In this document: positions 1-7,561 of the stretch, one piece after another
How the letters are laid out: each line of letters begins with the position of its first letter
Numbering within the stretch: the stretch's first letter is position 1
Notes under the pieces: generated by a model
Seen by the model: the letters and a program-made list of their open reading frames with translations, nothing else
What the model was told of the DNA's origin: nothing
Database searches by the model: none
Translations under genes and position numbers: made by a program
Source of the DNA: Acidimicrobiales bacterium
Lineage (GTDB): Bacteria; Actinomycetota; Acidimicrobiia; Acidimicrobiales; RAAP-2
Assembly (NCBI GenBank): GCA_030044045.1
Contig: JASHWO010000087.1
Location: forward strand, 1-10,907
Length of the DNA stretch: 10,907 bases
Reading direction: 5' to 3'

Positions 1-108
1 GTGGTCGTGGTCGACCCGGTCCCCCTCGACCCCGACCACCGACGTCAGGCCCTCCTCTACCTGGCCGAGCTGTTGGCGCCGCTGTTCGGCGCCGACAGCT
101 CGGCCTAG
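1..108 (+). CDS. C-terminal fragment of an unidentified protein
   Basis: The first reading frame is open from the first base to a TAG at 106-108, giving 35 residues; the gene starts outside the window. The visible tail begins with four valines, then a Pro/Asp stretch (DPVPLDPDHR), then a short amphipathic Leu/Ala helix (LLYLAELLAPLFG), and ends in DSSA. Codon third positions are almost all G or C, as in the neighbouring genes, which supports real coding. I do not recognise the family. It lies 89 nt upstream of the serine recombinase on the same strand, so it may belong to the same integrated element, but the tail alone gives no function. Confidence 0.45.
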   Translation: MVVVDPVPLDPDHRRQALLYLAELLAPLFGADSSA

Positions 109-132
109 CGCCTCGGGCCCGGAGGGGTGTCC

Positions 133-161
133 TTGACATCGTGACGGGGTTGAGGTCGTCT
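133..161 (+). promoter_or_regulatory. Possible promoter of the serine recombinase
   Basis: A perfect TTGACA (133-138) lies about 60 nt upstream of the recombinase start. The hexamer 17 bp further on (156-161, TCGTCT) is a poor -10, so only the -35 half is convincing. It is the only good -35 match between the preceding stop and the recombinase. Confidence 0.25.
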
Positions 162-197
162 CCAAGGGCCATCACTACCACGAGGAAGGAGCCGGCC

Positions 198-1751
198 ATG
201 CGGATCGCCACCTATACCCGCATCTCGACCGACGAGGCCCACCAGCCCTACTCCCTGGAGGCCCAGGCCGGTCGGCTGCGTTCGTACATCGACAGCCAGG
301 AGGACTGGACCCTCGTCCGGGAGTTCACCGACCAGGCGTCGGGCGCCACCACCGACCGGCCGAACCTCCAACGCGCGCTCACCGAGGCTCGGGCCAAGCG
401 CTTCGATCTCCTGCTCGTCTACCGGGTCGACCGGTTCGCCCGCTCGGTGCGGGGCCTGGCCACCCTTTTGGAGCAGCTCGACACAGCGGGCGTCGCCTTC
501 CGCAGCGCCACCGAGCCCTTCGACACCACCACGCCCGCTGGGCGGATGATGGTCCAGATGCTCGGCGTCTTCGCCGAGTTCGAGCGGGCCACCATCATCG
601 ACCGGGTGATCGCCGGGATGGAGCGCAAGGCGGCCCGGGGTGAGTGGTGTGGGGGAGGCCGGCCCTACGGCTACGTCACCGACCCGGCGACCGGATACCT
701 CGTCCCCAAGGAGGAGGAGATTCCAGTCGTCCGTGCCATCTTCGACCGCTACACCCGAGGCCGGATGGGCCTAAAGGCCACCGCCAACTGGCTCAACAAG
801 CGTGGCCATCGGACCAAGTACGGGCGGCCGTGGAACCACATGGCGGTGCTCACGGTGTTGCGAAACCGCGTCTACCTGGGTGAGGTCTACTTCCGCCAGA
901 CCTACCACCAGGCCCCGCACCCGCCCCTGGTCGACGTGAAGACCTTCGAGATGGCCCAGCGCATCCTCCAGGACCGGGGAGAGGACCACACCAAACGAGC
1001 GAGCAACGCCAGCGGCTACCTCCTCGCCGGGCTCGTCTTCTGCGCCCACTGTGGCAAGCGTTTTGTCGGCACCGCGGCCCGGGGCAACCGGTACACATAC
1101 CGGTACTACACCTGCTTCTCACGGCACCGCTACGGCGTGGACACGTGCTCCGCCGAGCGCCTGCCGGCCGACGCGTTGGATGATGCTGTTCTCGATGCGC
1201 TCCTCGACACCTTCGGTCGCACCGACCTGCTCGATGAGGCCCTGGCCGGTGGCGCTGAACGGGCGGGCGCCATCCGGGAACAACATCGGGCCGAGACGGT
1301 CGCGGTCAACGCCGAGCTGGCCAAGGCCGAAGACGCCATCGAGCGTTACCTGCTCGCGTTCGAGGCAGGCACGATGCCCGAGCGCCAGTGTGGTGAACGG
1401 GTACAGGCGCTCGGTGCCAAGGCCGCCGAGCTGCGGTCCCGTCAATCAGAGCTGGCCGACCTGGCAGAAGCAGCCGAAGCTCCTGTCTTGTCCGAGGAAG
1501 CGCTCGACGAGCTGCGAGCACAACTGGCGGACACGATCCGAGCGGGGGACACCCTGGCCAAGAAGGGACTGCTCCAGAGCCTCGTCCACGAGATACAGGT
1601 CGAAGGACGCCACGCGATCCGGACCCGCTTCCGCGTTCCCCTGGGAGGTCCAACAACGACCAATCCCCGTTCCCCGTCCAGGGAGCAGAAGGTTCGTACA
1701 TTGTCAGGGTCGGCGCCCCCGGAAGGATTCGAACCTTCGCACATGGTTTAG
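198..1751 (+). CDS. Large serine recombinase (site-specific integrase)
   Basis: 517 residues; cuts and rejoins DNA through a phosphoserine link to insert or excise an element. The N-terminal resolvase domain (about 1-145) has the catalytic serine S19 in YSLEAQ, with R8 and the VDRFAR arginines (R79, R82). The Recombinase domain (about 150-260) is followed by a zinc ribbon with C282/C285 (CAHC), C306 and C317, then a helical, probably coiled-coil stretch (about 355-425). This order is typical of large serine integrases. The start at 198 is chosen because an AAGGAG (186-191) lies 6 nt upstream and the protein then begins MRIATYTRIS; an in-frame GTG at 141 would add 19 unlike residues. The last 12 residues (APPEGFEPSHMV) and the stop are encoded inside the opposite-strand tRNA-Arg gene, so the native tail is set by the attachment site. 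Family certain; target inferred from position. Confidence 0.93.
   Translation: MRIATYTRISTDEAHQPYSLEAQAGRLRSYIDSQEDWTLVREFTDQASGATTDRPNLQRALTEARAKRFDLLLVYRVDRFARSVRGLATLLEQLDTAGVAFRSATEPFDTTTPAGRMMVQMLGVFAEFERATIIDRVIAGMERKAARGEWCGGGRPYGYVTDPATGYLVPKEEEIPVVRAIFDRYTRGRMGLKATANWLNKRGHRTKYGRPWNHMAVLTVLRNRVYLGEVYFRQTYHQAPHPPLVDVKTFEMAQRILQDRGEDHTKRASNASGYLLAGLVFCAHCGKRFVGTAARGNRYTYRYYTCFSRHRYGVDTCSAERLPADALDDAVLDALLDTFGRTDLLDEALAGGAERAGAIREQHRAETVAVNAELAKAEDAIERYLLAFEAGTMPERQCGERVQALGAKAAELRSRQSELADLAEAAEAPVLSEEALDELRAQLADTIRAGDTLAKKGLLQSLVHEIQVEGRHAIRTRFRVPLGGPTTTNPRSPSREQKVRTLSGSAPPEGFEPSHMV
1714..1751. other. Candidate attachment site in the tRNA-Arg 3' half
   Basis: This is the stretch shared by the integrase 3' end and the tRNA 3' half (acceptor 3' strand, T arm, variable loop, anticodon stem 3' side). 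In tRNA-targeting elements the junction normally falls here, and the tRNA is still complete, as expected if the element restores the 3' end. The crossover bases cannot be fixed without the second junction or an empty site. Confidence 0.4.
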
Positions 1752-1785
1752 GAAACCACTGCTCTATCCCCTGAGCTACGGGGGC
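1714..1785 (-). tRNA. tRNA-Arg (anticodon CCU)
   Basis: Read on the minus strand from 1785 to 1714, the 72 nt fold into a full cloverleaf. Acceptor stem GCCCCCG/CGGGGGC is perfect, with discriminator G. The D arm is GCTC/GAGC. The anticodon stem GTGGT/ACCAT has one G-U pair around loop TTCCTAA. The variable region is four bases, and the T arm is GAAGG-TTCGAAT-CCTTC. The anticodon CCU (plus-strand 1750-1752) reads the arginine codon AGG, which is rare in such a GC-rich genome. No CCA is encoded (the next bases are CCG), so it must be added after transcription. It lies 80 nt downstream of the histidine kinase on the same strand and is convergent with the recombinase, whose transcript would be antisense to it. 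Confidence 0.96.
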
Positions 1786-1865
1786 GGGGAGGTGCGACGC
1801 CCGCCATCGGCTACCGCCACCAGCAGCCGGCGGTCCGCACGAGACGTGCTCCACCCCGCAGGCTA

Positions 1866-3902
1866 CTACCCCTCGTCCCGGCCGCCGTCCCGGCGATCGC
1901 GCCCGTCCCGGCCGCCGCCGCCTCCGTCCCCACCACCGGCCCCCTCTCCCGCCGCCGCCGAGCCCAGCCGCACCAGCACCGTGGTGCCCTCCCCCATCGC
2001 CGACCGCACCGACATGGTTCCCCCGTGCGTCACGGCGATGGCCCGGGCGATGGACAGCCCGAGCCCGCTCCCGGGCAGGCCCCGCTGGCGGGCGTTGGTG
2101 CCGCGGTAGAAACGGGTGAAGAGGAGCTCCTGCTCCTGCTCGGGGATCCCGATGCCGGTATCGGCGATCTCCACCTCCCAACCGTCGCCGGCCGGCGCCG
2201 CCCGCACCGTCACCTGCCCTTGGGGCGGGGTGAACTTCACGGCGTTCGACAGCAGGTTCTCGAAGAGCTGCTCGAGCCGGTCGGCGTCGCCCTCCAGCAC
2301 CGACCCGCTGTCCCGGACGATGTCGGTGACCAGCTCGATGGTATTGGCCTCGGCCGCCGGCGCCACCGTCCGCACCACCCCGCCGAGGAGCTCCGGCAGG
2401 TCCACCGGCACCAGGTGGAGCGGGAAGGTGCGCGACTCCATGCTGTCCAGCACCACCAGGTTGCCGGCGAGACGCAGCAGGCGGTCGACGTTGCGCACGA
2501 TGGTGTCGAGGCACTCGGCGGCCTCGGAGGCGGACGCCACATCGACCAGGTCCCGCAGATGCTGCGTGTAGCCCACGATCGAGGTGAGCGGCGTGCGGAG
2601 CTCATGGGAGACCGCGGCCAGGAACTCCGACCGGGAGGCGTCGACCTCGGCCAGCCGCCGGTTCTCCTCGCGCTCGGAGGCCAGGAGCCGTTCCCGCTCG
2701 GCCTCGGCCCGGACCTGGTCGGTGACGTCGCGGAAAGCGACGAGGTGCCCCCGGTAGGTCTCCCCCACCACCATCGGCACGAAGTCGTACTCGAGCGCCC
2801 GGCCGCCGTAGAGCGTGATCCGGGCCGCCTTCACGGCGCGGTGCTCGGCGATCAGCCGGGCGAACAGCTCCGGCGTGTCCGGCGGGTCCACCACCAGCTT
2901 GGCGCCGGCGAAGCCGATCGACGCCAGCGTCCGACCCTCCAGATCCTCGGGCGCCATGCCCAGCCGGAAGAGGTCGACGAACGCCTGGTTCGCCAGCAGC
3001 ACCCGCCGTTCCTCGTCCTCCAGCACCAGCGCCGTGCGCACGGTGGAGATGAGGTTGGCCAGCCGCCGGTTGCTGGCCTCCAGCTCCGAGAGGGCCATCC
3101 GGCGAGCGGTCACGTCGGTGGCATGGATCACGAAACCCCGCACCGCCGGGTCGTCGGCCAGGGCGTCGATGGCCGCCTCCATCTGGCGCCATGAGCCGTC
3201 GGCAGCCAGCACCCGGATGTCCGTGATCTCGTCGGGCGGGAGGTCCCCCGCCCGGGCCCGCTCGAAGAGCGTGGCCACCACCGGCAGGTCGTCGGGATGG
3301 ACGAAGGGCAGGATCCCCTCGGCCGGGTCGAAGTTGGCCCGGTGGCCCACCAGCCGCAGGGTGCCGCCGCTCGACCACCGCCAGGAGCCGTCGGGGTTGA
3401 CGATGGTGACGATGTCACGGGACCGGGCCAGCACCGTGTCGAGCAGGTGGGCGCTGGACAGTCCGGCGGCCGTGGCCGACCCGCGGCCGGCGGGCGCCAC
3501 GGCACCCTCGGCGGCGTCGGTGACCACCACCAGGCTCCCCACCACCTGCCCGTCGTGGGAGGCCATGTGGACGGTCTCGCCCCAGCACTCCCGGACCACG
3601 CCCGTCGACGAGATGGCCCGGAACCGCCCCAGGCGCCCTCGCAGGGCCACCCGGTCCTCCCAGCGGTCGGCCACCGCGGCCACGTCGTCGGGATGGACCG
3701 CCAGGTACCAGGGACGCCCGCGCAGCGAGCGCCCGGTGGTACCGCTGAAGTCCTCCCAACGCTGGTTGTGGTACCAGGAAAGGCCGTCGGCGTCCACGGC
3801 CACGATGCCCACCGGCACGAGCACGGAGAGCGCGCCCAGCGCCTGGCGCGCTGCCGCCCGACGCTCCTCGGTCAGAGGATCGACGGGCAAGGGTGTCACC
3901 AC
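1866..3902 (-). CDS. Three-PAS cytosolic sensor histidine kinase
   Basis: 678 residues; autophosphorylates on a histidine and passes the phosphate to a response regulator. Three PAS-like domains occupy about 22-132 (AVHPDD at 68-73), 150-265 (FVHPDD at 200-205, ending DVT) and 275-395 (ending DVT). A charged, probably coiled linker (397-422) follows. The HisKA helix carries the phospho-acceptor H433 in SHELRTP. The ATPase domain shows the N box (N549, N553), G1 box DTGIGIP (581-587), F box FTRFYR (595-600) and G2 box GSGLGLS (611-617). No membrane segment or signal peptide is visible, so it senses an internal signal. The tail (650-678) is low-complexity Gly/Arg/Asp. The start is a GTG with no strong ribosome site; tandem TAG stops end it. 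No response regulator is in view, so the partner and the signal are unknown. Confidence 0.93.
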   Translation of the reverse strand: MVTPLPVDPLTEERRAAARQALGALSVLVPVGIVAVDADGLSWYHNQRWEDFSGTTGRSLRGRPWYLAVHPDDVAAVADRWEDRVALRGRLGRFRAISSTGVVRECWGETVHMASHDGQVVGSLVVVTDAAEGAVAPAGRGSATAAGLSSAHLLDTVLARSRDIVTIVNPDGSWRWSSGGTLRLVGHRANFDPAEGILPFVHPDDLPVVATLFERARAGDLPPDEITDIRVLAADGSWRQMEAAIDALADDPAVRGFVIHATDVTARRMALSELEASNRRLANLISTVRTALVLEDEERRVLLANQAFVDLFRLGMAPEDLEGRTLASIGFAGAKLVVDPPDTPELFARLIAEHRAVKAARITLYGGRALEYDFVPMVVGETYRGHLVAFRDVTDQVRAEAERERLLASEREENRRLAEVDASRSEFLAAVSHELRTPLTSIVGYTQHLRDLVDVASASEAAECLDTIVRNVDRLLRLAGNLVVLDSMESRTFPLHLVPVDLPELLGGVVRTVAPAAEANTIELVTDIVRDSGSVLEGDADRLEQLFENLLSNAVKFTPPQGQVTVRAAPAGDGWEVEIADTGIGIPEQEQELLFTRFYRGTNARQRGLPGSGLGLSIARAIAVTHGGTMSVRSAMGEGTTVLVRLGSAAAGEGAGGGDGGGGGRDGRDRRDGGRDEG

Positions 3903-3919
3903 GGCGAGCGGATCCGTCG

Positions 3920-3938
3920 TGTACTTATAATCATTATG
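3920..3938. promoter_or_regulatory. AT-rich palindrome, Fur-like box overlapping a TATAAT -10
   Basis: ATAAT-C-ATTAT (3927-3937) is a perfect 5-1-5 inverted repeat in the gap between the divergent kinase and ahcY. Against the classical 19-bp Fur box it matches 14 of 19 positions (11 of 13 in the right-hand part). The same bases contain a perfect TATAAT (3926-3931) towards ahcY and CATAAT towards the kinase, so it could be a divergent promoter core, a repressor site, or both. No good -35 is visible on either strand. Confidence 0.4.
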
Positions 3939-4167
3939 CTACTTGTTCTCCTCGGCCAGTGCACCAACCCACTTCCATGCTACCGGCCCCGGCCGGCCAC
4001 GGTCCGACCGCCCGGCACCACCCCGGCGGCGGGTAACGTCGCACCAGCGGAACCGTCGGCACCCGGCGGCCCGGGCAGCGGCGCCGGTGGCCCGACCGGC
4101 CGGCGCGCTGCCCGACCGACCGACGCCGCGAAGAGCCGACACACCCACTACGACAAAAGGAGCGCAG

Positions 4168-5619
<1,452 letters not shown>

Positions 5620-5622
5620 GCC

Positions 5623-5642
5623 CGGCCGGTAGGCTCCGGCCG
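5623..5642 (+). promoter_or_regulatory. GC hairpin with leaderless-type -10 before the thioesterase
   Basis: CGGCCGG (5623-5629) and CCGGCCG (5636-5642) form a perfect 7-bp stem around the loop TAGGCT, filling almost the whole gap after ahcY and ending at the next ATG. There is no T tract. The loop itself is a TANNNT -10 (5630-5635) followed by 7 nt and then ATG 5643, the spacing of actinobacterial leaderless promoters. It may therefore act as an RNA hairpin in read-through transcripts and as a promoter for the thioesterase; both roles are inferred. Confidence 0.4.
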
Positions 5643-6086
5643 ATGGGCGACGACGGGCCTGCCATCGACTTCGCCGCGCTGAACGAGCGCTCGGTCGCCG
5701 GCCTGCTCGGCATCGAGATGCTGGAGGCCAGCCCGGAGCGGGTGGTCCTGCGGCTGCCCGTGACCTGGAAGACCCACCAGCCGTTCGGGGTACTGCACGG
5801 CGGGGTGTCGGCGCTGCTGGCCGAGACCGCCGCCAGCTTCGGGGGAGCGCTCTCGGTGCCGGCCGGCAAGTCGGTGGTCGGCATCGAGCTGAACGCCAGC
5901 CACCTCCGCTCGATGCGCGACGGCCTGCTGACCGCCGTGGCCACCCCGGTGCGCAAGGGGCGCAGCATCCACGTCTGGTCGATCGCCCTCACCGACGAGC
6001 TCGGCCGCGTCGTCTGCCACGCTCGCTGCACCCTGGCCGTGACCGACCGCCCGGCGGCGCCGGCCGGCGGCGGGCCACCGGGCTGA
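5643..6086 (+). CDS. Hotdog-fold acyl-CoA thioesterase, MenI/YdiI/PaaI type
   Basis: 147 residues, the normal size of a single-hotdog thioesterase; hydrolyses an acyl-CoA or aroyl-CoA to the free acid in the cytosol. Q46, H52 (in LHGG) and E61 keep the exact spacing of the E. coli YdiI active-site residues Q48, H54 and E63, with E61 the presumed catalytic acid on the long helix. IELNASHLR (80-88) matches the conserved strand region of that family. The tail after about 134 is Pro/Gly/Ala-rich and probably disordered. It starts 23 nt after ahcY without a good ribosome site; the upstream -10-like TAGGCT suggests a leaderless message. The family would allow 1,4-dihydroxy-2-naphthoyl-CoA (menaquinone synthesis) or phenylacetate-type substrates; no other pathway gene is present, so the substrate is open. 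Confidence 0.88.
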   Translation: MGDDGPAIDFAALNERSVAGLLGIEMLEASPERVVLRLPVTWKTHQPFGVLHGGVSALLAETAASFGGALSVPAGKSVVGIELNASHLRSMRDGLLTAVATPVRKGRSIHVWSIALTDELGRVVCHARCTLAVTDRPAAPAGGGPPG

Positions 6087-6130
6087 CCCGCCCGGGCTGA
6101 CCATCCGGCCCGTCAGGTCGTCGCCACCGC

Positions 6131-6153
6131 CGGTGCCTCGTCCGGTGGCACCG
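6131..6153. terminator. Possible hairpin terminator after the thioesterase
   Basis: CGGTGCC (6131-6137) and GGCACCG (6147-6153) form a perfect 7-bp stem with a 9-nt loop, 45 nt after the thioesterase stop. There is no U tract, which is common in very GC-rich genomes, so termination is only suggested. Confidence 0.25.
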
Positions 6154-6212
6154 CGGTGTGCCGGCGGGGCGGCCCACCCGTACCACAGATCGCACCGCGG
6201 CCACCCGTTGGG

Positions 6213-6218
6213 TAGGAT
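6213..6218 (+). promoter_or_regulatory. TAGGAT -10 element of the thiolase operon
   Basis: TAGGAT is a good actinobacterial -10. The sequence 17 bp upstream (6190-6195, TCGCAC) is a weak -35. A GTG at 6225 lies 6 nt after the hexamer, about where transcription should begin, giving either a leaderless small ORF or a roughly 150-nt leader before the thiolase. Inverted arms CGTACCAC (6179-6186) and GTGGTACG (6231-6238) flank it and might be an operator. Confidence 0.4.
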
Positions 6219-6224
6219 GTCGGC

Positions 6225-6377
6225 GTGCCCGTGGTACGACCGAGCGAGCCGACGGGGTGCCACGGGGTAGGGATCCGCCCTGCAATACGGGTGGAACCCC
6301 CTGTTCACACCGGGATTACCTTTGGTAGTACCCGGATTCCTACTACTGGTACTACTACGGCGGAGGCCACAGGATGA
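6225..6377 (+). CDS. Possible Thr-rich leader ORF before the thiolase
   Basis: A 50-codon frame runs from GTG 6225 to TGA 6375-6377, and its stop overlaps the thiolase ATG (ATGA), as in coupled translation. The GTG sits where a TAGGAT -10 would place the transcript start. The last 21 residues contain eight threonines, including the run TTGTTT written mostly with the uncommon codon ACT. Third-position GC is high in the first third and falls in the second half, unlike the real genes around it, so it could be chance. It has no recognised homology; if real it would be a regulatory leader peptide. Confidence 0.25.
   Translation: MPVVRPSEPTGCHGVGIRPAIRVEPPVHTGITFGSTRIPTTGTTTAEATG
6317..6358 (+). 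promoter_or_regulatory. TACC/GGTA half-site cluster with competing hairpins
   Basis: TACC-TTT-GGTA (6317-6327) and GGTA-G-TACC (6324-6332) are overlapping inverted repeats. GTAGTACC (6325-6332) can pair with GGTACTAC (6348-6355), or its first six bases with TACTAC at 6341-6346, 6350-6355 or 6353-6358, so the stems exclude one another. The cluster ends just before the thiolase ribosome site GGAGG (6362-6366). It may be a protein-binding operator or an RNA switch in the leader; nothing known matches. Confidence 0.35.
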
Positions 6378-7561
6378 GGACGAGGGAGCCGGTGGCAATT
6401 CTGGGCACCGGGATGACCGACATGGGCCGGCGGGACCTCTCCCCCGAGGCCATGGCCCACCAGGCGGTGCACGAGGCGCTGACCGACGCCGGGATCGAGG
6501 CCCGGCAGCTTTCCCTGGTGGTCGCCAGCAACGCCCTGGGCGGCCGCCTCTGCGACCAGGCCTGCATCCGCGGCCAGTCGTGGCTGCGCAAGGCCGGGCT
6601 CGGCGACGTCCCGGTGGTCAACGTCGACAACTCCTGCGCCGGCGGGACGTCCGCCCTCCACCTGGGCACCCTGGCCGCCCGGTCGGCCGGTGGCCCGGTG
6701 CTGGTGGTGGGGGTCGAGAAGATGTGGACCGGCGACCGCCGGGCCACGATGGCCGGCATCGAGGACGGCCTGCCCGCCGACTACCGGGCCGACATGCGGG
6801 CTCGCTTCCGGCCGGAGGAGAACCCGGGCGGCAGCATCCTCATGGGGCTGAACGACTTCTGGGCCCGGCAGTGCATGGAGGAGCGCGGCGTCACCATCGA
6901 GCACATCGCCGCGGCGGCGGCGAAGGCCCGGCAGCACGCCAGCCGGAACCCGCTGGCCCAGGTACAGCAGGCGGCCACCGTCGACGAGGTGCTGGCCTCG
7001 CCGACGGTGGCCGGGGTGCTCACCCGGCTCATGTGCAGCTCGTTCACCGACGGGGCCGCCGCCGTGGCCCTCGGCCCGGTATCGGGCGCCCCGGCCGGGG
7101 CACCGCGTATCATCGGCTCGATGGCTCGCTCGGGCGACGGCAGCGTGGACTACCACGACCGCCTGCAGGAGACGGCGCGGGCGGCGTGGGAGGAGCTCGG
7201 CTGCGGCCCCGGGGACTTCGACCTGGTCGAGGTGCACGACGCCACCAGCGCCGAGGAGCTGTACGCGCTGGAGTCGCTCGAGCTGTTCGGCCGGGGCGAG
7301 GCCGGCCCGGCCACGGCGGCCGGCGACACCGCCATCGGCGGCCGGGGGCTGACCGTCAACTCCAGCGGCGGGCTGGTGGGACGGGGGCACCCGCTCGGCG
7401 CCACGGGCATCGCCCAGGTGGTGGAGCTGGCCACTCAGATCCGCGGGCGGGCGGTCGGGCGCCAGGTGGCCGGGGCACGGCTGGGGCTGGCGGTCAACAC
7501 CGGGGGGGTCATCGAGGGCGACGCGGCGTACGTCGGCATCCACGCCGTGGCCGCCGGGTGA
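6374..7561 (+). CDS. Thiolase-family protein (SCP-x / lipid-transfer type)
   Basis: 395 residues; thiolases make or break a carbon-carbon bond between acyl-CoA units, in beta-oxidation or the reverse. The nucleophile C88 lies in DNSCAGG. H288 in VHDAT and H339 in GHPLGATG are the catalytic histidines of the SCP-x/SCP2 branch. The second acid/base cysteine (CxG loop) of biosynthetic thiolases is absent: the C-terminus reads NTGGVIEGD, as expected in this branch. The start at 6374 has GGAGG (6362-6366) 7 nt upstream, and the protein opens in the usual way (VAILGTGMTDMGR). Its stop overlaps the GTG of the FabH-type gene by 4 nt, so the two are probably translated in step. The OB-fold DUF35 partner often found beside such thiolases is not here. 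The substrate (fatty acyl-, sterol side-chain- or other CoA ester) cannot be told. Confidence 0.9.
   Translation: MRTREPVAILGTGMTDMGRRDLSPEAMAHQAVHEALTDAGIEARQLSLVVASNALGGRLCDQACIRGQSWLRKAGLGDVPVVNVDNSCAGGTSALHLGTLAARSAGGPVLVVGVEKMWTGDRRATMAGIEDGLPADYRADMRARFRPEENPGGSILMGLNDFWARQCMEERGVTIEHIAAAAAKARQHASRNPLAQVQQAATVDEVLASPTVAGVLTRLMCSSFTDGAAAVALGPVSGAPAGAPRIIGSMARSGDGSVDYHDRLQETARAAWEELGCGPGDFDLVEVHDATSAEELYALESLELFGRGEAGPATAAGDTAIGGRGLTVNSSGGLVGRGHPLGATGIAQVVELATQIRGRAVGRQVAGARLGLAVNTGGVIEGDAAYVGIHAVAAG

Larger units (their letters stand above)
1..1751 (+). mobile_element. Integrase-proximal end of an element inserted at tRNA-Arg(CCU)
   Basis: A serine integrase gene abuts and enters the 3' half of a complete tRNA gene. 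This is the usual layout of an integrated phage, ICE or island end, where the element supplies the 3' part of the target tRNA. The tRNA reads leftwards with its 3' end at 1714, so the element should extend from about 1714-1751 towards base 1 and beyond. The other junction, expected to carry a repeat of the tRNA 3' end, is not in the window. The left limit given here is only the window edge. That this is a still-mobile element is inference; an old remnant is possible. Confidence 0.45.

Noticed and set aside
141..197. GTG start of the recombinase 19 codons upstream
   Set aside because: The added residues do not resemble a resolvase N-terminus, and ATG 198 has a good ribosome site.
1306..2514. 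Minus-strand 402-residue frame across the tRNA and kinase 3' end
   Set aside because: Overlaps the real kinase frame and the tRNA; Arg/Gly/Ala-rich shadow.
3943..4167. 75-residue in-frame extension upstream of ahcY
   Set aside because: Pro/Arg/Ala-rich, unlike any AhcY N-terminus; the strong ribosome site and family start are at 4168.
3939..4167. SAH riboswitch before ahcY
   Set aside because: The conserved core strings and pairing could not be found by eye; a covariance search would settle it.
6078..6102. Direct repeat of CCGGGCTGACC (6078-6088 and 6092-6102)
   Set aside because: Only two copies at the end of the thioesterase; too little to assign a role.
6322..7557. Long frame joined to the FabH-like protein
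   Set aside because: Overlaps the thiolase out of frame, is Gly/Arg-rich and has no motifs; the GTG at 7558 gives a full-length family protein.
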